Shown: one piece after another, positions 54,749 through 64,000 of the stretch | Position numbering within the stretch: position 1 is the stretch's first letter | Layout of the letters: every line of letters starts with the position of its first letter | Assembly (NCBI GenBank): GCA_009741485.1 | Contig: VKON01000105.1 | Coordinates: 1 to 64,000, forward strand | DNA from: Malurus cyaneus samueli | Lineage: Eukaryota; Chordata; Aves; Passeriformes; Maluridae | Reading direction: 5' to 3' | Length of the DNA stretch: 64,000 nt | The notes under the pieces: generated by a model | The model's input: the letters and a program-made list of their open reading frames with translations, nothing else | Database searches by the model: none | Told to the model about the DNA's origin: nothing | Translations under genes and position numbers: made by a program

Positions 54749-55675
54749 ATGGCACGGGGCAACATCTCCCAGGTGACTGAATTCATCCTCTTGGGCCTCT
54801 CCGACACCAGAGAGCTGCAACTCCTCTTCTTCACTCTCTTCTTCCTGGCCTACGCCATGGTCCTGCTGGGGAACCTCCTCATCATCGTGACCGTCAGGAC
54901 GGACCCCAAGCTCTCCTCACCCATGTACTTCTTCCTCTGCAACCTGTCCTTCATCGACATCTGCTACACTTCTGTCACCACCCCCAGAGTGCTGGTGGCC
55001 CTGCTCTCAGGGCGCAAAGCCATTGCCTTTGAGGGCTGCATGGCCCAGCTGTTTTTCCTGCACTTTGTGGGCTCCTCGGAGATGTTCCTCCTGACGGTGA
55101 TGGCGTTTGACCGCTACACGGCCATCTGCAGGCCCCTGCACTACACGGCCATCATGGCCCGCGGGGCCTGCTGGGCCCTGGTCACCACCTGCTGGGCCGG
55201 GGGCTTTATCCACTCCATTGTCCAGACCCTGCTCACGCTCCAGCTGCCCTTCTGCGGCCCAAACACCATCCACAGCTACTTCTGTGACGTGCCGCCGGTC
55301 ATCCGCCTGGCCTGCACCGACACCGCCCTCACCGAGGGGCTCATGGCCTCCAACAGTGGCCTCATATCCCTGGGCTGCTTCCTGGTGCTGGTGGCCTCCT
55401 ACGCGCTCATCCTGGCCAAGGTGCGCGCCCGCCTCTCCCAGGGGCGCTGGAAGGCACTGTCCACCTGCGCCTCGCATGTGATGGTCGTCACCTTGTTCTT
55501 CGTGCCCTGCATCTTCACCTACCTGCGGCCCCCCGGGACTTTGCCCTCTGACAAGTACGTCTGTGTCATCTACACCATCCTCTCGCCCGTGATGAACCCC
55601 CTCATCTACACCCTGAGGAGCAATGAGGTGAAGGAATCCTTGTGGAGACTGTGCAAGCGCTGCAGGGCTTTCTGA
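54749..55675 (+). CDS. Olfactory receptor, class II, OR4D-like
   Basis: An intact frame of 308 residues starts at ATG 54749 (MARGNISQVTEFILLGLS) and ends at TGA 55673-55675; the GTG one codon upstream is not used. Visible are N5 (NIS), GN of TM1 (41-42), PMYFFLCNLSFIDICYTS (58-75), C97, MAFDRYTAIC (118-127), FCDVPPVIRLACTDT (178-192), KALSTCASH (235-243) and NPLIY (283-287). HFVGSSEMFLLTVMAFDRY and the CDVPPVIRLACTDT loop resemble OR4D members. The GC content of third codon positions is clearly higher than in the flanks. A pyrimidine tract ending 'ctgttttctgcag' (about 54628-54640) may be the acceptor of an intron in the 5' untranslated region. It is a neighbour in tandem with the receptors at 50807 and 60933. 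Confidence 0.95.
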   Translation: MARGNISQVTEFILLGLSDTRELQLLFFTLFFLAYAMVLLGNLLIIVTVRTDPKLSSPMYFFLCNLSFIDICYTSVTTPRVLVALLSGRKAIAFEGCMAQLFFLHFVGSSEMFLLTVMAFDRYTAICRPLHYTAIMARGACWALVTTCWAGGFIHSIVQTLLTLQLPFCGPNTIHSYFCDVPPVIRLACTDTALTEGLMASNSGLISLGCFLVLVASYALILAKVRARLSQGRWKALSTCASHVMVVTLFFVPCIFTYLRPPGTLPSDKYVCVIYTILSPVMNPLIYTLRSNEVKESLWRLCKRCRAF

Positions 55676-55709
55676 GACAAGCTGGGTTGGCAGCAGCCTG
55701 GACTTAAAC

Positions 55710-55908
55710 CTGTAATTACACCCAGATTTACACACTGGAGTAACACCCACAGCAACACCCAGAGTTACACCTGGAATTACATGTGGAGTTACACCCAGAC
55801 TTACACCCTGGAGTAACACCCAGAGTTACACCTGGATTTATACCTGGAATAACAACTAGAATTACACCTGGAGTTACACCCAGATTTACACCTGAAGTTA
55901 CATTCTTA
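55710..55908. repeat. 12-bp minisatellite, about 16 units
   Basis: The tandem unit 'ttacacctggag', alternating with 'ttacacccagat', begins about 35 bases beyond the olfactory receptor stop. Units drift but keep the 12-base period over most of the array. Confidence 0.9.
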
Positions 55909-56324
55909 CTCTGCTCCTACACACTTAGTGGCCTAAGCCTACAGACTTCAAATTATATATAGATATATTTGTATATACATGTAGCTGTTAATATTAAAAA
56001 TATTAAAAATCCACGCTGAAATGCCCAAACTTTTTGGAACTCTCCCGCTCGTGTGGGATTGCAATTTTCAAATAAATAAATTAATCCAGGATGAGGCTTG
56101 TCTCCCTTTCTGATGTGCTTTTCCTGTGGTGTGACAGCAGATGGCAGAGGCGCATGCACCAAATGGCCCCAAATTCACCCACTGACACCAGAAAGTAGAA
56201 ATGGTGTAGATTTTGCTTGTAGGATTTTCATTAGATGTATAAAAACATTTTTAGTCATAATTCTCCCACAGAAGCAAATAATTAAAATCCTACAAGTGAC
56301 AATATACAGAGGAAGGAGAGGGAG
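55909..56324. other. Intergenic DNA, nothing recognised
   Basis: AT-rich, with an AATAAATAAA near 56070. There is no gene. Confidence 0.5.
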
Positions 56325-56585
56325 TTGAGAGGGACTTTGGACAAGGGCCTAGAGTGACAAGACAAGGGGGAATGGCTTCACACCAACACAGAGTGGGTTT
56401 AGATGGGACACTGGGAATTAATTCCTCCCTATTATGGTCTGGCACAGAGAAGCTGCGGCTGCCCCATCCCTGGAAGTGCTCCAGGACAAATCAGAGCAAC
56501 CTGGGCTAGTGGAAGTTGCAGGGGGTTGGAATGGGATTGTCTACACAGTCGCTTCCAACACAAACCATTCCTTGATTCTTTAAAG
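56325..56585 (+). mobile_element. CR1 LINE 3'-end fragment
   Basis: 'gggactttggacaagggcctagagtgacaagacaagggggaatgg' and 'gctgcccatccctggaagtgctcc'-type elements run to 'cttccaacacaaaccattccttgattctt'. Confidence 0.9.
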
Positions 56586-56842
56586 AATTCACCCAAACCA
56601 GCATTCTGCCTGAGAAATTTAGGAAAGAAGACTAAGGAAAAGGCAATAGGATTTTTTCCATTATGTGGTTTTAATAACCAACATTTCTGCCTCACAGTAA
56701 TTAAGTTCTAGTTTTATCCTTTGTGAGGGCAGCACCACCAAATTCATCAGGGATAGTTCAGTGGCTGCCATCAGGAGAACAACATTAAGTTTCTTTTTGC
56801 CAGAATGATTTAGGATTGGATTCATCCCACCTAATCAATTGG

Positions 56843-57130
56843 AATCATTAAGGTCAGAAAAGCCCTCTAAGATCATCAAGCCAAACCATTCCCCAGCACT
56901 GCCAAGGCCCCTACTAACCCATGTCCCCAAGTGCCACATCCACATGGCTGTTAAAATTCTTCAGGGTTAGTGACTCCACCACTGCTCTGGGCATCCTGTC
57001 CAACAGCTGGACAACCCTTCCCATGAAGGAATTATTCCCAATATCCAATCTAAATCGATGCACAGGAAGTGGGAGGCTTTCCACTTTCCCTGTCTTTCCA
57101 CACTGTCTTAAATTAGTCCTCTCTCCCACC
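56843..57130 (-). mobile_element. CR1 LINE fragment, older type
   Basis: 'aatcattaaggtcagaaaagccctctaagatcatcaag', 'catgtccccaagtgccacatccacatgg' and 'cccaatatccaatctaaat' in minus orientation. Related to 49150-49470. Confidence 0.8.
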
Positions 57131-58885
57131 CTGTAGGATCACAGGAGGATCAGAGGCATCAGAGAGTCATTGGTTCTCCTGGTTGGGATTTCCAAATCTT
57201 GCCCATCTTTGTGCAAACTAAATTTCTTTTTAATGGTGAATTTCTACTCAGGATCATCATAGAATGGCTTGGGTTGAAAGGGAGAAATTTCTTTTAGTAT
57301 TAGAGAGAAACGTTGAAAAATAAATGTCCTTCAGGTCAATTTAGCGTAAATTTCGATTCAGAAAAATAAAAATGTATCACTGTGTTATTTTTTTTTTTAA
57401 TTTTAGTAAAGTTTTTATAAGTATTTTATTTTTACATCAATAGAAGGCCAATAGGAGTTGTGGTCCAGTTAATTTTGCTGATGTCAGTTTGTTCACCATG
57501 TACAAACTGGGGACATCAAAAGTGAATTGATTTGAAGTAATAGTTCAATTTTTTTATAAAATAAATAAAAATTCCATAATTTTTGGAGCTGGTGTCTCAA
57601 TACAAGAATAGGGCTTGGATCCAGTGGAAGGTGCCCATGGCACAGGGTGGAACGGAATGAGCTTTAACCTCCCTCTAACACAAACCACTCTGAAGACAAA
57701 CAATTCAATATAATTGATTTTTCACCCCATGAAACACCTTGGGATGACTTTAACAAGGCCTCAGAAGATGCTGTTAAAAAGTTAGTGCCTGGCAAATTGC
57801 GAAGGTGCAACTTGGCAGCTGAGTTTGTCCATGTTTGTAAATTGGCTCCACTGCGCACCATTAAAATCCCGTGTTCTCTCTCTCTGGAAATTATCAGCTC
57901 TCTGAGCTCACCCTCAGATTTATTGCCCTCATCTAGAGAATAGTGAAAAATGGCCTCAAAGGAAAAAAAATCCTTTGAGAACTGACAGGATCTCTGCACT
58001 GTTTTTGTTAAACCCCAAGAAACCTGAAGAGATCCCAGGCTAATCAGTTTTATTTTAAAAGTGTGGGACTAAAGCACAAATGGACATCAGAGAAAAGGGA
58101 GCATTTTTCAGCAGACACTAATCAGTGTGGGCTCATCATAAGCATTCCTAGATGGCAATCTCAAGGCTTGACAAAGCTGGGTAGTCCCAGAAATCCCAGA
58201 AGTAGCCAAAACCAAATCAGTTTGGTTGTGTTACACTGGACAAGGCAGGGAGGGGTGGGCAACAGGGCAAGAGGGGTCTAATCCAGCATATCATCCATTA
58301 GTGAACATCTGGGTTCTGTAAAAAGAGTTATTTTCGGTGGTGGTGGTGGTGGTTTTGGGGGTATTTTGTTTTTTTAATAACTGCTTTTATAATAAAATAT
58401 AATGCAATATAATTTTATTGGTTTACCCTGAGGCAGAACATTTATCTCAAAGACTATCCTGTGCTCCTATTTCTAATAACCCAGCTAAGATTATCCCTGC
58501 AAATACACAATTTAGATGGAGGGTTGAAAACCAGCAGCCCAAATAATCCTGGATGATCAGTACCTTGATGGGACCAATGCATCCCACCCTAAAGAAACAT
58601 CTAGGATTTATGAGGGGAACAGGATCACAGAATGGTTCTGGTTGAAAAGAAGAGGTGAGGGATGGATTTCTTTGCTCTACCTCTTTCTGGCATCTGAGTT
58701 TATTACAAAATTCTTTATTGCAAAACTCCCTGGGAAACGTGATGTCTGACGGTCCTTGGGTTAACTGTCGCACACAGAGAAAGTTCTGGACCATTAATAA
58801 ATCTGGGGATTTATTCCAGCCACAGCTCTGCACTCCCATGGCAGGATAGGCCTGTGCTCTGTGAGCCTTGGGGAGCTCCACCTTA
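57131..58885. other. Intergenic DNA with minor CR1 scraps
   Basis: There is no gene. A short plus-strand CR1 tail lies at 57612-57690 ('gtgcccatggcacagggtggaacggaatgagcttt'). A GGT run is at about 58337-58353. The 'agaatggcttgggttgaaaggga' at about 57260 is a further remnant. Confidence 0.55.
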
Positions 58886-59125
58886 GAGTCCTGGAATGGT
58901 TTGGGTTGGAAGGGACCTTAAAACTCACCTTGTTCCACCCCCAGCCATGGGCAGGAACAACTTCCACTATCTCAGGGTGCTCCAAGCCCCTGGCCTTGGA
59001 CACTTCTAGGGATGGGGCAGCCACAGCTTCTCTGGGTAGCCTGTGCCAGAATTTCTTCCCAATATCCAACCTAAATCCCTCATCTTTTAGTTTAAATCAA
59101 TTCCCTTTTTTCCTGTCACTGTTTG
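58886..59125 (-). mobile_element. CR1 LINE 3'-end fragment
   Basis: Clear: 'tcctggaatggtttgggttggaagggaccttaaaactc' onward, with 'ccttggacacttctagggatggggcagccacagcttctctggg'. Confidence 0.9.
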
Positions 59126-60269
59126 CCCGTGTAAAACGCAGAATCCTTAATTTTCCAGGAGTCACACCCTGCAGACACAGCAAACAGGATGAAGCAATGC
59201 CTGACAGCCAGAGTCATTCATGTGAACAGTGCACAAGTTATGGTCAAGTATTGCTGGAATAGGAACAGGGCTGTTCCCAGTCCTGGACATCACCTGGGAA
59301 GTGCTGCTCCCATAAATCATGGATGCTTAATAGGACCAGAGGAGGATTTTGGTGCTGGTAATTTTTGGTTCCTTTGATTTCTAGCCCCCTTTGGCAATAT
59401 TCTGGAAAACCTCTTATACATGTAATTAAGGGAACATCCAAAAAAGCTTCTGAGACACTCGTCCCCAGACACTCCCTCATATTTATAAAACCTCATTAAT
59501 GAAGAGAGGTGCCTACCCCTGCAAACAAGCCATATCCTTGTGCCAGTGCTGACAGGTGTCTGTGTGCATATTCCAAAGCTGCTGAATTGGATTCATCTCT
59601 TCTTTAAGAGTGAAATCATTTTTCTGTCACATGTAGAAAGAAGAAAAAAGGATCAATGTTTTTCCTGGGGATACAGACTTCTGTATATCACCTGTAATTA
59701 ATTCTGTGTAACAGTGAGTATTTCTGTGTTGTTTCTGTGCTATTTCACCTGAATGAGTCCCCCCATTTTATGAACAAGTGCTGCTGGATGCCCTTTTTAT
59801 TTCTGCTGACTAAAATATTTCTTATGTAGTTTAAGCTCTGACTTTGGTCACTCTCAAGTCTCTGGAAGAACATGAGACCACAGAGAAACCTGGCTCAGAT
59901 TAAATATTTCATTGATCTATTTATCTCTGCATCTCTTGCAAATGAGAACTTGGTACAATATTCTCGCCATCTCAAAATCAATCCCAAGTCTCCCCAAAAG
60001 GAGGTATTTGTACTGAACTTTGCTTTCTGTCCCTATAATGTTGGTATGTAAATCCTCAATGTACAAACTGAGCTACATTCCATGGAGCAATGCAGGATAA
60101 ATGGGAAGATCCTTTATCGCCAAGTTTAGACTTCTTTGAGTTGAGGAAAGGGGATGGGGGGAAAGTCCAGTTAGATCCTAAAAGTATTAATACAATCATG
60201 GAGTAAAATGTATAGAAAAAAAAGTGGGAAGTTTTTAATTGGATGACAAATTATAACTTTTTTTTAATG
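59126..60269. other. Intergenic DNA, nothing recognised
   Basis: AT-rich. No gene, RNA or named repeat was seen. Confidence 0.5.
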
Positions 60270-60390
60270 ACAGAATCACAGAATGATTTGTGTTGGAAGG
60301 AACTTTAAAGTTCAGCTGATTCCAACCTCCTGCTGTGGGGAGGGACACCTTCCAATAGATCAGTTTGCTCCAAGCCCCATCCAAAACTGA
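60270..60390 (-). mobile_element. CR1 LINE tail fragment
   Basis: 'acagaatcacagaatgatttgtgttggaaggaactttaaagttc' to 'gctccaagccccatccaaaactg'. Confidence 0.85.
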
Positions 60391-60932
60391 AAAAATTCCC
60401 TCAAAATGCATTTATCTGCTGATTACCAGAGATTTAATTCTTCTCTGACAGCATCACTCGCTTACAAAATAAGTTTTAGCTTCAGTTAAATTTACTGACA
60501 ATATTAATGCTAAATAATTTCTAAATTCTAAATACAAAATCCCTTTTAACATAAATAAGTTATGCTGGAAGGAATTTTAGGGATCTGTACCCCAGTCCCC
60601 CTGTTCAGAGAACCTCCAATGCCCCGTTGCGTTGCCTGGGGCTGTGTCCAAGCTGGACACCACAGGGAAGGTAACTTCTACTTTCAGCTCTTCAGTCTGA
60701 GGTGGCAACTGGCAAGAATTTTGGATTAATCACTGCGAAGCTTGATAGGTACATTTTGCCTTTTACATGAGGGAAAGTGGGCAAAATTTAGATTTTGAGT
60801 GTGGCAATGCTTGGAAATTATTTTGAATTTCAAAACAGACAAAAAAACTCCTCAGAATCTTTAGAATGGGGATGAAATTGTGACTATGTTATACCTTCTT
60901 TATTCCAGGGAAACCTCTGCCTCCTTCCCACA

Positions 60933-61925
60933 ATGAAAGATGAAATACAGAAGATCAACCTTTCAATAGTATCTGAATTTGTTTTTGTGGGCCTTTCTGA
61001 TGCTCCAGAAATCCGTTTGCTTCTCTTTGCGCTGTTTCTTCTCATTTATTTGGCCTCTATGGCTGGCAACATCACACTGCTCGTTGCCATTAGCACTGAC
61101 TCTCACCTGCACAGCCCCATGTACTTCTTCCTCAGCAACTTAGCCCTGCTGGACCTCTTATGTCCCACCATCACCGTGCCCAAGATGCTGGGGGCCTTGC
61201 TGCTGGAGAACAGGGCGATTTCCTTCATGGGCTGCCTGTTCCAGCACTTTTCCTTCATTGTTGTGGTGGGCACAGAGATTTTCCTCCTGGCTGTGATGGC
61301 CTACGACCGCTACGTGGCCGTGTGCCACCCGCTGAGGTACCTGAGCATCGTGAGCACCAAGCTGTGCGCTCAGCTGGCCGCGGGCACCTGGGCAGCAGGG
61401 CTTCTCAACGCCCTGCTGCACACCTCTCTGGTTTTCACGCTGTCCTTTTGTGGCCCTAACAAAATCCAGCAGTATTACTGTGACATCCCTCCTGTGCTGG
61501 CCCTCTCCTGCTCGCCCACCCGCAGCAGGGAGTTGGTGATCCTGGCGGTGGCCGGGGTGCTGGGCAGCAGCGCCTGCGTGGCCACTCTGGTTTCTTACAT
61601 CTACATCCTGCTGGAAATCCTGTCCAGGAACTCTCCTGGCATCTGGCAAAAGGCTTTCTCCACCTGTGGCTCTCACCTGACTGTGGTCTGCCTTTTCTAT
61701 GGGACCACCATCTGCACCTATGTCCGCCCTTCCTCCACCTACTCCCCTCGTCTGGATAGGGTCGTTTCCATGCTCTATGGAATGCTCACGCCGCTCCTAA
61801 ATCCCATCATCTACAGCCTGAGGAACAAAGAGGTAAAATGTGCCCTAAAAAGGGTGATCAGCCGGGTGAGAAGTGCTTTAACAAGACAAGAAAACCTCGC
61901 CCAGTCTCCACCATCAGCTGGGTAG
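60933..61925 (+). CDS. Olfactory receptor, class II, intact
   Basis: An intact frame of 330 residues runs from ATG 60933 to TAG 61923-61925. Visible are N9 (NLS), FVFVGLSDAPE (16-26), GN of TM1 (45-46), SPMYFFLSNLALLDLLCPT (61-79), C101, MAYDRYVAVC (122-131), GPNKIQQYYCDIPPVL (174-189), KAFSTCGSH (240-248) and LLNPIIYSLRNKEVK (288-302). The tail after TM7 is about 15 residues longer than usual. It belongs to a different family from the two upstream genes (SPRLDRV before TM7 is not family 4-like); no subfamily is assigned. A pyrimidine stretch ending 'ctttattccag' at 60897-60907 is a likely acceptor of a 5' intron. It should act at the cilia of olfactory neurons. Confidence 0.95.
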   Translation: MKDEIQKINLSIVSEFVFVGLSDAPEIRLLLFALFLLIYLASMAGNITLLVAISTDSHLHSPMYFFLSNLALLDLLCPTITVPKMLGALLLENRAISFMGCLFQHFSFIVVVGTEIFLLAVMAYDRYVAVCHPLRYLSIVSTKLCAQLAAGTWAAGLLNALLHTSLVFTLSFCGPNKIQQYYCDIPPVLALSCSPTRSRELVILAVAGVLGSSACVATLVSYIYILLEILSRNSPGIWQKAFSTCGSHLTVVCLFYGTTICTYVRPSSTYSPRLDRVVSMLYGMLTPLLNPIIYSLRNKEVKCALKRVISRVRSALTRQENLAQSPPSAG

Positions 61926-64000
61926 GAAATGCAGTTTGTGACTGATTTTCTTTAACTTTCAACCATCTAAAAATTAGATGCTGGAATCCAAACTAATTTA
62001 TCTGGGCTCAAAATTCCTTTTCTGGGCTGAAAACTTCTCTTGGCGCCCTCTGCAGTTTAGAAGGGAGAGATGTGCACTTCCAGAATGTTATGGCATATCT
62101 TTAGGTCATTGTCACAGGAGGAGAAGACTCCAGCTGGGAATGTTCTCCACTGAACACTCTAAGGAAGCTTAAGTGAGAGCAGGCAAGTGTTGGATGCATA
62201 TTTTAGAGCAGGAATTCTGGGAATTGGTACTTAGGCTCACTTAGATAGACTGTACTAAAGCAGTTTTTATCCCTTTCAAAATTAAACTCCAAATATATTA
62301 AATTGTATTTTTCAGATCAGTCCTGAAATCTCTCTCCCCCTCTCTCCTTGTTGAGTGTATGCTTGCTGGAATCTCTGGAGCCATGTTTGCCACTACATTT
62401 TTCTTTTTTCCCATTTTTTCTCCTTGCTGTGTCAAATCTTACTGGAAAAGGAGGTGACTCTGCTTCCTGCAGCTCACTCCTCTCTTCACCACCTCTCTTA
62501 TTTGTAGAAAAATAATAAGTCATCCAGTAAAAATGCTAAGATTATCCTCACTTGGTTGATTCCAAAAGTTTCTGTTATGTTTAATAAAATCTCTTTTACT
62601 GAACAACAAGTGGCTCTGGATTTTTAAATGCTTTTATTTTGTGATGAGACCTTGTACTTATTGTAGCCTTGAAAGGTCCTTCAAGGTGCTTGAAATGCAG
62701 GGAAAACCATCAGTGTGAACAAGATTACAACTGTGAGGAGTCGTAATTTTGCATTACAACTTGCACATAAAGCATTTAATCTGCCAGAAAAAAAAAAAAA
62801 AAATCCTTATTCCAGCTCCTCCAGGGCTCTGAGTGTCAGCACAACCAGGGCACAGCAGTTGGATTTATCTTTATCCACAACTTACTCCTGACTGGACCCC
62901 CTGGAAACCAGAATCTGGTCCATCACCTGTTGATGGCCCCCTTGGGATGTCCCAGGCACTTTCACAAGGTCCTGAGTGACTTCTGCCAACCAAAAATTGT
63001 TGGCCAGGAGCAGCTGCTGGTGCAGGGATAATGGTGAAGGATCCATTATCCTTCAAACTCCTGCACCAACCAGATGGAGGACTGGGGAGGTGTTGGCCAA
63101 GCCACAAACTCTCCAACCAAGGTGTGGAGAAGTTGTGACAAAGTGAACTGCTCTGGAAGTTCTCACTTCCTTTAACAAGGAGGGAAGTTTTCTTCTCAGT
63201 GCTGGTGAAGTTGTCCACGGGGACTTGTTAAAAGGATGAGGGAAGGTCCACCAGGAGCTTCTTAAGAAGGTTCCAAGATCTTTAGAGACTTCTTCAGGAT
63301 GCCCAGAAGGGCTTGTTAAGCTGAAGGGCCTTGGTTGGCTGCTCCATGCAGGACTGAAGGATACTTCTCTTTCCAGAGGTGATGGAATCTAAATGTAGCT
63401 GGGTGGACAGGTGCCTAAGGATGGGTGTCAGATGTGTGCAATTCCAAAGCCTGGGTGCCTTTTAAAAGAGGCATCTGAATTCCAAGGTACCAAGCTAGAG
63501 TCTGATTCCCAACCTATGTGCAGAGGGGGGGTTTGGATGCTTTTCCTGGCTCATGAAGGAGGAAAGGTTTGGACTAGCAAGTCTAATTCTGCTACAGTCC
63601 TCTTCCTATCCACCCACCAGAGCCACGTGTTCCCAAAAAGATCCACTGCAAGGAGCTGTTTGCTGCCACTGGATCAAACAAGGCTCACTGCAAAAGCTGG
63701 GATAGACACATCATGGAATTTAGTAAAGAATATACGCATTTTCCCTTTTCAACAGCAAAAGAGAATATTGAGAAAAAGTTGAAAAGTTCAGATGCGAGGA
63801 AGACCTTAAGCCTTCATTGAAGAAGACCCCCAAGACCTCCTAAATTGGGGATGCACAAGCACAGTACAGAAAAGCTATTTATAACCATAAAAGTAACCTT
63901 GTGTAAATTAGTTCCAGGCACGTAAATGGTGATGTTATGCTGGCATACCAATATTAAAAAATACTTACTGTATAAATAAGTATTTAAACACTTGACAAGG
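61926..64000. other. Intergenic right end, no gene recognised
   Basis: It contains a poly-A run (about 62787-62803), a TCTC-rich stretch (about 62328-62350) and an imperfect hairpin at 63018-63068. The longest open frame (63411-63782) would need a GTG start and has no domain. Confidence 0.55.
63018..63068. repeat. Imperfect inverted repeat (hairpin)
   Basis: 'tggtgcagg' plus 'gataatgg' on the left pairs with 'ccattatc' plus 'cctgcacca' on the right, with an 8-base bulge on the right side and an 8-base loop ('tgaaggat'). Confidence 0.7.

Noticed and set aside
55710..55908. CRISPR-like array
   Set aside because: The 12-bp units have no spacers; it is a minisatellite in vertebrate DNA.
63411..63782. 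123-codon frame near the right end
   Set aside because: It needs a GTG start, has no domain and shows no supporting context.
1..64000. tRNA, rRNA or other structured RNA genes
   Set aside because: No cloverleaf, A/B box pair or rRNA-like segment was found by eye.

Overview
The window looks like genomic DNA from a bird, probably a songbird, taken from a draft long-read assembly. The evidence is: (i) many 3' ends of CR1 LINEs with the avian hallmark of a CR1 tail (a 'tttgggttggaagg'-type end in both orientations); (ii) single-exon class II olfactory receptor genes; (iii) a cluster of Mas-related G-protein coupled receptors (MRGPR, MRGPRH-like) of the type found in birds; (iv) two assembly gaps (10 and 25 Ns) plus a lone N that replaces about 105 bases of coding sequence. 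No bacterial, plasmid or CRISPR features were seen.

Layout. 1-6440 is a noisy copy of 21321-27283 and holds a broken MRGPR (group B, minus). 6519-7025 is a 3' fragment of a group A MRGPR. 7030-8945 is a CpG-rich stretch with no recognisable content. 8948-10594 is an inverted repeat with its spacer. 10860-17265 carries group A genes on plus (11006-11976 and 15387-16260), one broken MRGPRH-like gene on minus (14220-15041) and a 5'-truncated group B pseudogene on minus (16454-17265). 17270-21030 is repeat-rich DNA (CR1, a probable solo LTR, a 38-bp minisatellite). 21035-27283 contains the best group B gene (22201-23164, minus). 27290-39049 is an indel-rich copy of 43201-54420. After a gap come a group A gene (39866-40839, plus), an inverted segment with a second group A gene (42434-43170, minus), and the only uninterrupted MRGPR of the window, the MRGPRH-like gene at 44009-44965 (minus). 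The right end is ordinary intergenic DNA with CR1 fragments and three intact olfactory receptors (50807-51742, 54749-55675, 60933-61925, all plus).

Biology. All recognisable genes are rhodopsin-family chemosensory-type receptors: MRGPRs on the left, odorant receptors on the right. The group A genes fall into two types that are nearly identical on the cytoplasmic side and at the N-terminal half but differ in blocks around the extracellular loops. Group A and B genes share their 3' untranslated tail and are followed by the same roughly 1-kb downstream block, which indicates a tandemly expanding family.

Caution. Much of the apparent structure is probably assembly artefact: two long direct duplications whose copies differ mainly by single-base indels, several abrupt chimeric joins, an almost pure G tract, and receptor genes broken by one-base shifts. 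Broken genes are therefore described as broken in this sequence, not as proven pseudogenes.
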